Shown here: in pieces, positions 53,604-64,000 of the stretch | How the letters are laid out: each line of letters starts with the position of its first letter | Numbering within the stretch: position 1 is the stretch's first letter | Source of the DNA: Paucibacter sediminis | GTDB taxonomy: Bacteria > Pseudomonadota > Gammaproteobacteria > Burkholderiales > Burkholderiaceae_C | DNA length: 64,000 bases | Assembly (NCBI RefSeq): GCF_030254645.1 | Contig: NZ_CP116346.1 | Coordinates: 496,001-560,000, forward strand | Direction: 5' to 3' | The notes under the pieces: generated by a model | Databases searched by the model: none | Seen by the model: the letters and a program-made list of their open reading frames with translations, nothing else | Told to the model about the DNA's origin: nothing | Position numbers and translations under genes: made by a program

Positions 53604-53900
53604 ATGTTTGCCAAGCTCGTTGCCAGCGTCGGTCTGCTCATCTGCCTCGCACTGGCCTTGCACATGTGCCTGGGGCGGGCGCAGCAGCGGCGGCTCGAAG
53701 CCTGGCTGAGCGGCTACCGCGACCGCCTGTTCGCCTTGGGCTCACGCCGCTTCAATTCCCGCGAGCGCCGCCGTGCCGCCCATGAGGCCGCGATGGATGC
53801 GATCAACCGCGCCAAGCGCACCACCGACGACGATCTCTGGGACGGCAATGTCTACCGGCCCAAGGAATTCAACGGCAAGCCGCCCAGCAAGCCTCACTGA
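53604..53900 (+). CDS. small hypothetical protein with one N-terminal membrane helix
   Basis: 98 residues. The first ~25 residues (LVASVGLLICLALALHMCLG) are hydrophobic, either a membrane anchor or signal; the rest is basic and helical (RRFNSRERRRAAHEAAMDAINRA) and ends WDGNVYRPKEFNGK. No family recognised, but the codon pattern is that of a coding sequence. The last 7 bases overlap the convergent sirtuin gene's stop. Confidence 0.65.
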   Translation: MFAKLVASVGLLICLALALHMCLGRAQQRRLEAWLSGYRDRLFALGSRRFNSRERRRAAHEAAMDAINRAKRTTDDDLWDGNVYRPKEFNGKPPSKPH

Positions 53901-54722
53901 GCGCCGATGCGCGCAGCGATCAGGCGCAAGGCCTGCAGCGCGCCCATGCCCAGGCCCACATCGGCCGAACTCGGCACCCGCGACTCGCGCAGATTGATGC
54001 GCAGCAAACGCCCGCGCAGGCGCTGCAGCACATGCTGGCCGAACAGGCGCACCGAGGGCACCGCCGTGCCGGCGCCGAGCTCGATCACCAGCGGCTTCCT
54101 GGCCGCCGCCAGCCGGCGCGACACCTCGAGGGCCTGTGCCCGCTCGCGCGCATCGACCCAGGCCTCATCGCCAAACATCAGCACATTCGGCCGCGCCAGC
54201 GCACCGCAATGCGGGCACAGCGGCAGCTCGTTGAGCAGCTCGCAGCGCGCCTCGTCGAGCTCGGGCACAAAACCCTCGGCCGGCCAGATCGCCGCGCCGC
54301 AGGGCCGCGTGCATTGCAGCTGCAGCAGTGAGCCATGGCATTCCCAGATCTGGTCGGGCTCGAAACCGGCCTGCTGGAACTGCCCGTCCACATTGCTGGT
54401 GTAGACGATGGCGCCACGCTCGGTGCGCGCGCCCCAGTCGCGCAGGATCGCAAAGCCCTCGTGCGGCCGGGTGCGCCGGTACAGCGCCAGCCGGTGGCCG
54501 TAAAAGCCCCAGGCCAGGCGCGGCCGCGCGGCAAAGCTGGCCGGGTTGGCGATGCTGTAGAAATCGATGCTGGCCGCTGACAAGGCCGGGTAGGCCTGCC
54601 AGAAGCCCGCCGTGCCGCGGAAGTCCGGCAGGCCGGAATCCACGCCCATGCCGGCGCCGGCGGCGATCACCAGCAGATCGGCCTGCTCCACCAGCTCGGC
54701 CGCGTGGGCCAGCAAGGCCTCC

Positions 54723-54730
<8 letters not shown>
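53894..54730 (-). CDS. SIR2-family NAD-dependent deacetylase
   Basis: 278 residues. The sirtuin landmarks are the NAD site GAGMGVDSGLPDFRG, the catalytic region IVYTSNVDGQFQQAGF, WECHGSLLQLQC with the catalytic His, and the zinc set Cys in CTRPCG and CPHCG. The family removes acyl groups from lysines using NAD. The start overlaps the uvrA stop by 8 bases, so it is translated from the uvrA transcript. The zinc cysteines are all present. Confidence 0.88.
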
Positions 54731-60374
<5,644 letters not shown>

Positions 60375-60689
60375 GCTGGAGCAGCCTGCTGGGGATGGGG
60401 ACCGGACATTCTATGGAGGCAGGCGACACGAAAATGTCAGGAGGCCGAATACCCTTCAAAACACAATTTGCCGCTCGGCGGCCCTGCAAGACCGTCTGTC
60501 AAGACCCCTTCTTGAAGGCCTTCGGGCGCATTGCCAGCGAACCCGCGCGGGGGCAACAATGGCCCCGGCGGTTCTGGACGACAATCAAGGGTAAACACGG
60601 ACCCTGCCTCCAGGCCTTCCGGGAAGCGTAGCAAGCAAAAAAACAAACAACGGCCAGCCCGACCGCTGGCATGCAGTAGGCCATCTGTC
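60375..60689. other. 315-base gap upstream of uvrA and the receiver gene
   Basis: This divergent intergenic region must hold the promoters of uvrA (minus) and the receiver protein (plus). No clear -35/-10 pair or LexA box could be picked out. An A-rich tract (AGCAAAAAAACAAACAACGG, 60631-60650) is the only base-composition outlier. Short frames in it are not supported as genes. Confidence 0.4.
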
Positions 60690-61202
60690 ATGACATCAGC
60701 GATTCCCTCCCTGCCCGCTGAGCCCGCAACCATCCTGCTGATGCAGCAGGATGGGGGTGACGGCTTTGCCGACACGGAGCGCTCGGGGCTGGACGAGCCC
60801 GCGCCCGCGCGGACGGTGCCCACCATCCTGCTGGTGGAGGACAACCCGATCAACCAGGTGGTGGCGCTGGAGTTCCTGGCCCTGATGGGCTTGCAGACCC
60901 GGCTCGCCAACAACGGCCTGGAGGCGCTGCAGCTGTGCGCCGAGGCCGCGCCCGATCTGGTGCTGATGGACATCCAGATGCCCGGCATGGACGGCCTGGA
61001 ATGCGCACGCCGCCTGCGCGCCCTGCAGGGCGCCGGCGAGCTGGCGCGCTTCCCCATCCTGGCGCTCACCGCCCATGCGCTGGACAGCGATGTGCAGGCC
61101 AGCCTGGCCGCCGGCATGGACGAGCATCTCACCAAGCCGCTGGACTTCGTGTCGCTGCGCCTGCGCCTGGGGCGCTGGGTCGCGATGCCGCAAAGCAGCT
61201 GA
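60690..61202 (+). CDS. receiver-domain-only response regulator with N-terminal extension
   Basis: 170 residues from the ATG at 60690. Residues ~44-165 are a CheY-like receiver: VEDN for the acidic pair, phosphorylated Asp in LVLMDIQMPGMDGLE, Thr in ILALTAHAL and Lys in LTKPLD. About 40 residues of loosely ordered, acidic sequence precede it. No output domain is present. It could act as a phosphate relay or protein-interaction switch; no kinase gene is adjacent. The downstream membrane protein may be in the same unit. Confidence 0.88.
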   Translation: MTSAIPSLPAEPATILLMQQDGGDGFADTERSGLDEPAPARTVPTILLVEDNPINQVVALEFLALMGLQTRLANNGLEALQLCAEAAPDLVLMDIQMPGMDGLECARRLRALQGAGELARFPILALTAHALDSDVQASLAAGMDEHLTKPLDFVSLRLRLGRWVAMPQSS

Positions 61203-61233
61203 GTATCATCGCCGCTCCCGATGAGGAGTGGAT

Positions 61234-61881
61234 GTGATCGAGCTGCCCAAGATTCCCAAACCGCCCGGCGCCGACCAGGGCCCACGCTGGTTCCAGATTG
61301 CCGTGGCCCTGAGCATGGTGCTGAGCGCCGGCGCCGCCCTGGTCTCGGCCTTCCGCACCAGTGCCACCATGAGCGCGCTGGTGGAGCAGAACGCCAAGCT
61401 GGTGCGGGCGGGGTCGACGCCGATCCTGCAATGGGGCACCAGCAACTCCGACGGCAAGGGCAATGCCACCCTCATCTACACGGTGGAGAACGCCGGCACC
61501 GGTCCGGCGCGAGTGGTCTGGATGGAGTTGCGCTACAAGGGCGAGCCGCTCAAGAGTGCGCGCGATGTCATCAAGGCGGCGGCCAAGGACATCGGAGTCG
61601 ACTCGATCAACCTCAACAGCACCATGACCGGCTCGATTGCTGGCGACGTACTGGTGGCTGGGCGGGTGCGCGAGTTGTTTAACTGGGTGTTGCCCGACAA
61701 AAGCAACGCAGCGGGGCAGCGGCTCTGGGCTGCAACCGACGCAGCTCGCCAGCACCTCAGCGCCGAAGCCTGCTACTGCTCGGTGTTCGACGACTGCTGG
61801 CTCACCAAGTTCGATGGCCAGGTGCCGCAGCCAGTGGCGATGTGCCAGGCCGAGGGCAAGGTCAACGTCAACGGCAGCTGA
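61234..61881 (+). CDS. hypothetical protein with one membrane anchor
   Basis: 215 residues from a GTG at 61234, with AGGAG at 61224-61228 (an earlier GTG at 61228 is too close to it). An N-terminal anchor (WFQIAVALSMVLSAGAALVSAF) is followed by an extracytoplasmic beta-rich region (NATLIYTVENAGTGPARVVWMEL) and a C-terminal part with four cysteines (CYCSVFDDCW and a later Cys in VAMCQ). No family recognised. It follows the receiver gene by 31 bases. Confidence 0.7.
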   Translation: MIELPKIPKPPGADQGPRWFQIAVALSMVLSAGAALVSAFRTSATMSALVEQNAKLVRAGSTPILQWGTSNSDGKGNATLIYTVENAGTGPARVVWMELRYKGEPLKSARDVIKAAAKDIGVDSINLNSTMTGSIAGDVLVAGRVRELFNWVLPDKSNAAGQRLWAATDAARQHLSAEACYCSVFDDCWLTKFDGQVPQPVAMCQAEGKVNVNGS

Positions 61882-61887
61882 GCTTTC

Positions 61888-62733
61888 TCAGGCCCCGGCG
61901 TCGAGAAAACGCTCCACCAGATCGAGCTGGGCCGGCACATTCAGCGCCGGCGCATGGCCGCAACCTGCGATGGTGGCCACCACCGCGCGCGGGCCGCGGC
62001 TGCGCATGGCCTCGGCGGTCTCGGCCAGCAGCAGATCGGAATCCGCGCCACGCAGGCACAGCACCGGCAGGTCCAGGCTGTCCCAGGCCTCCCAGAGTTC
62101 GTAGTCGTCGGGATGGTCGATGAACTGGCGCACCATCGCCGGGTCGTAATGCGGGGTCACGCGGCCATCGGGCAGGCGCCGCGTCGAGGTCTCGGTGAGG
62201 CGGCGCCATTGCGCATCGCTGAGCCAGCCATAGGGCTTGTAGACCGAGCGGAAATACTGCTCCAGCTCGCTCACCGTGGCAAAGGCCGCCGGATTGCCGG
62301 CATAGGATTTGATGCGCTCCAGCGCGGGCGCGGCCAGCGAGGGGCCGTTGTCGTTCAACACCAGGCGGCGGATGCGGCCGCGCAGCGGCCCCGCCGCGGC
62401 CAGCGTGCCGATGGCGCCTCCCATCGAGGTGCCGACCCAGTGGAACTGGCCCAGTCCGAGCTGATCAATGAGCTCCAGCGCGACGCGCACATAAAACGCC
62501 AGGCAGTACTCGCGCCCGGGCTCCGGGCTCCACTCCGAGAGGCCGCGGCCGATGGTGTCGGGGCAGATCACGCGGTAGCGGCGGCTCAGGTGGGCGGCCA
62601 GCTCGTCCATGTCGCGGCAGGTGCGCGCCAGGCCATGCCAGGCGATCACCACCTCCTGATGCTCGCTGCCCCATTCGGTGTAGTGGATCTCGCGGCCGGC
62701 GCAGCGCAGGTAGTTGGAACTGAAGCCACTCAT
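61888..62733 (-). CDS. alpha/beta hydrolase
   Basis: 281 residues, no signal peptide. The fold's oxyanion segment is VIAWHGLARTCRDMDEL and the nucleophile elbow WVGTSMGGAIGT contains Ser; the acid lies near LRGADSDLL and His in IAGCGHAPAL. It has the usual cap between about residues 130 and 200. Its ATG overlaps the livM TGA as ATGA, so it is coupled to a branched-chain amino acid transporter operon and may hydrolyse an ester or amide that the transporter brings in; that link is inference. Confidence 0.9.
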   Translation of the reverse strand: MSGFSSNYLRCAGREIHYTEWGSEHQEVVIAWHGLARTCRDMDELAAHLSRRYRVICPDTIGRGLSEWSPEPGREYCLAFYVRVALELIDQLGLGQFHWVGTSMGGAIGTLAAAGPLRGRIRRLVLNDNGPSLAAPALERIKSYAGNPAAFATVSELEQYFRSVYKPYGWLSDAQWRRLTETSTRRLPDGRVTPHYDPAMVRQFIDHPDDYELWEAWDSLDLPVLCLRGADSDLLLAETAEAMRSRGPRAVVATIAGCGHAPALNVPAQLDLVERFLDAGA

Positions 62734-63896
62734 GAGGACTCCTTGTTGACCGAGCCCCCAGGCGGCGGCAAAGGCCCGCCGCCGCCCCCCGGGGGGGTTG
62801 AGCCAACTCGGGGACGGCCCGTCGTTGGCTCATGCAGCATCGCGCGCAGGCGCAGCCGCCCGACGATGCCGCTGGGGAAGTGGTAGACCGAGAGCACGAA
62901 CAGCAGGCCCAGCCAGAGCAGCCAGCGGTCCGGCGAGATCAGCTGCGAGAGCAGCGGCACGTCGACTAGCCGGTCGGCGCCCAGCTTCATCAGATCCTGC
63001 AGATAGCTCTGCGCCAGCACGAACAGCACGCTGCCGATCACCGCGCCGTAGATCGTGCCCATGCCGCCGATCACCACGATCAGCAGGATGTCCAGCATCA
63101 GCTCGAAGGCCAGCGAGGTGTCGGGCCCGTTGTAGCGCAGCCAGAGCGCCAGCAGCGCACCGGCGGCGCAGGCAAACAGGGCCGCCAGCACGTTCGAGAG
63201 CGTGCGGTAGACCACGCTGCGGTAGCCGATCGCCTCGGCGCGGAAATCGTTCTCGCGTATCGCCTGCAGCACGCGCCCGAAGGGCGAGTTGACGATGCGC
63301 AGCATCAGCAGCACCAGCGCCACGGTGGCGACGAAGAGCAGGTAGTAGCTGAGGAAGCGGCCGTCGATGCTGGCGCCGAGGAAGGGCTCTTCCAGGTACT
63401 CGGTGCCGGGCTGCAGGGCCTCGGGCACCTTGAAGCTCAGGCCGTCCTCGCCGCCGGTGAAATCGGACAGCTGCGAGGCCAGGGTCATGAAGGCCGAGGC
63501 CACCGCCAGCGTGATCATGGCGAAGAAGATCGCCTTCACGCGCAGCGAGAACAGGCCGATCACCAGCGAGAGCAGCAGCGAGGCCAGCAACGCGCCACCC
63601 AGGCCCAGGGCCACCGCCTCCCAGCCCGGCCCCATGCGGGTGCTGGCGATCGCCACCCCATAGGCGCCGATGCCGAAGAACATGGTGTGGGCGAAGCTGA
63701 CGATGCCGGTGTAGCCTAAGAGCAGGTCGTAGCTGGCCACCAGCACGATGAAGACCATGATCTTGGCCGCCACATTGAGCGCCTTGGTGCCCGGGAAGAT
63801 GAAGGGCGTGAACGCCAGGCCCAGCACCGCGATGGCCAGGGCCAGGGCCAGCAGCTTGCTGCGCGGCAGATCGTGAGACAGGAGGGCTTTGAACAT
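62730..63896 (-). CDS. livM: branched-chain amino acid ABC transporter permease LivM
   Basis: 388 residues from the ATG at 63896, preceding frame discarded. About nine or ten membrane helices and the family's YDLLLGYTGIVSFAHTMFFGIGAYG loop, with the EAA-type motif in the GRVLQAIRENDFRAEAIGY segment, identify LivM. It forms the channel with LivH. The last ~30 residues (STPPGGGGGPLPPPGGSVNKE) are a low-complexity tail encoded by a GC-rich repeat; it is absent from usual LivM proteins. Stop overlaps the hydrolase ATG. Confidence 0.93.
   Translation of the reverse strand: MFKALLSHDLPRSKLLALALAIAVLGLAFTPFIFPGTKALNVAAKIMVFIVLVASYDLLLGYTGIVSFAHTMFFGIGAYGVAIASTRMGPGWEAVALGLGGALLASLLLSLVIGLFSLRVKAIFFAMITLAVASAFMTLASQLSDFTGGEDGLSFKVPEALQPGTEYLEEPFLGASIDGRFLSYYLLFVATVALVLLMLRIVNSPFGRVLQAIRENDFRAEAIGYRSVVYRTLSNVLAALFACAAGALLALWLRYNGPDTSLAFELMLDILLIVVIGGMGTIYGAVIGSVLFVLAQSYLQDLMKLGADRLVDVPLLSQLISPDRWLLWLGLLFVLSVYHFPSGIVGRLRLRAMLHEPTTGRPRVGSTPPGGGGGPLPPPGGSVNKESS
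62799..62832. repeat. inverted repeat in the livM 3' end
   Basis: TGAGCCAAC (62799-62807) and GTTGGCTCA (62824-62832) are perfect 9-base arms 16 bases apart. The neighbouring 62762-62797 is a run of GC-rich, mostly C then G bases with GGCGGC / GCCGCC arms. Together they look like a short intergenic repeat that now encodes the end of LivM. Confidence 0.6.
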
Positions 63897-63907
63897 GACG
63901 GCGGGCC

Positions 63908-64000
63908 TCAACGGTTGGTGACGGGATAGAGGCCCTGCGGCCGCCACAGCAGCACCGCCACCATCAGCGCGATATTGGAAAACAGCGCCACCTTGGGCGC
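63908..64000 (-). CDS. livH: branched-chain amino acid ABC transporter permease LivH, C-terminal end (truncated by window)
   Basis: Only the last 30 codons and a TGA are in the window (APKVALFSNIALMVAVLLWRP, then QGLYPVTNR). This matches the closing helix of LivH-type permeases (MVAVLLWRPQGL). It precedes livM by 11 bases in the same direction, the normal order livH-livM. The rest of the operon lies beyond the window edge. Confidence 0.8.
   Translation of the reverse strand, partial: APKVALFSNIALMVAVLLWRPQGLYPVTNR

Noticed and set aside
60490-60540. Possible LexA box upstream of uvrA
   Set aside because: No CTGT-N8-ACAG pair could be found in the gap; the nearest CTGTC sequences lack the second half.
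60395-60631. 78-residue plus-strand frame upstream of the receiver gene
   Set aside because: No ribosome site or family, and it lies in the divergent promoter gap.

Overview
The window is a G+C-rich, densely coding chromosomal segment of a betaproteobacterium. It most likely belongs to Burkholderiales in the Roseateles / Pelomonas / Rubrivivax neighbourhood. This is inferred from gene content and protein style: groESL behind a CIRCE operator, a ResB/CcsB (system II) cytochrome c maturation pair next to cytochrome c4, FolB next to TtcA, DUF1631 and DUF1415 proteins, a polyhydroxyalkanoate-system protein, and a double-length UvrA. No rRNA, tRNA, CRISPR array, prophage or intact insertion sequence was seen. 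Most genes sit in short operons with 4-base ATGA/GTGA stop-start overlaps.

Layout. 1-2.4 kb: the end of a TetR-type regulator, a TPR protein and two related small exported proteins. 2.4-4.5 kb: a lipid-storage group (wax ester synthase/DGAT, acyl-CoA-binding protein, PHA-system protein). 4.5-7.6 kb: a molybdopterin oxidoreductase translationally coupled to a lipoprotein aminopeptidase. 7.7-11.8 kb: a periplasmic binding protein, an M20 amidohydrolase, a DUF2817 peptidase and DUF1415. 11.9-15.1 kb: an isochorismatase-like hydrolase, a GlxA-type regulator and gshA. 15.1-21.7 kb, minus strand: an AraC regulator, a TonB-dependent receptor, an M24 aminopeptidase and an HExxH lipoprotein, the last three with overlapping ends (a likely peptide-uptake unit). 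21.7-24 kb: groES-groEL with promoter, CIRCE and terminator. 24-29 kb: DUF1631, a patatin/beta-barrel protein (type Vd secretion) and an alpha/beta hydrolase. 29-36 kb: EngB, cytochrome c4, ResB-CcsB and MsrP-MsrQ, a block for the cell envelope and redox. 36-41 kb: an FAD oxidoreductase fused to FolB, TtcA, a DUF4136 lipoprotein, GlmU and a hypothetical protein. 41.2-41.5 kb: a strongly palindromic, non-coding repeat element. 41.5-54.7 kb: assorted enzymes, including a RAYT-type transposase homologue that has lost its catalytic residues, an S10 carboxypeptidase/EF-hand pair, a K+ channel with a zinc-ribbon tail, adenosine/adenine deaminase, an S9 peptidase and a sirtuin. 54.7-60.4 kb: the 1883-residue tandem UvrA. 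60.7-64 kb: an orphan receiver protein, a membrane-anchored hypothetical, an alpha/beta hydrolase, LivM and the end of LivH.

The most unusual signal is a dispersed 16-base motif, close to GGGGTCAGRTYTTGCC. It occurs immediately upstream of the RAYT-like gene, between groES and groEL, and inside several unrelated coding sequences. Where it lies in a coding sequence, the codons under it are ones these genes otherwise avoid. Together with the catalytically dead RAYT homologue and the palindromic element 2.3 kb away, it suggests a REP-like repeat family whose transposase relative may have been repurposed.
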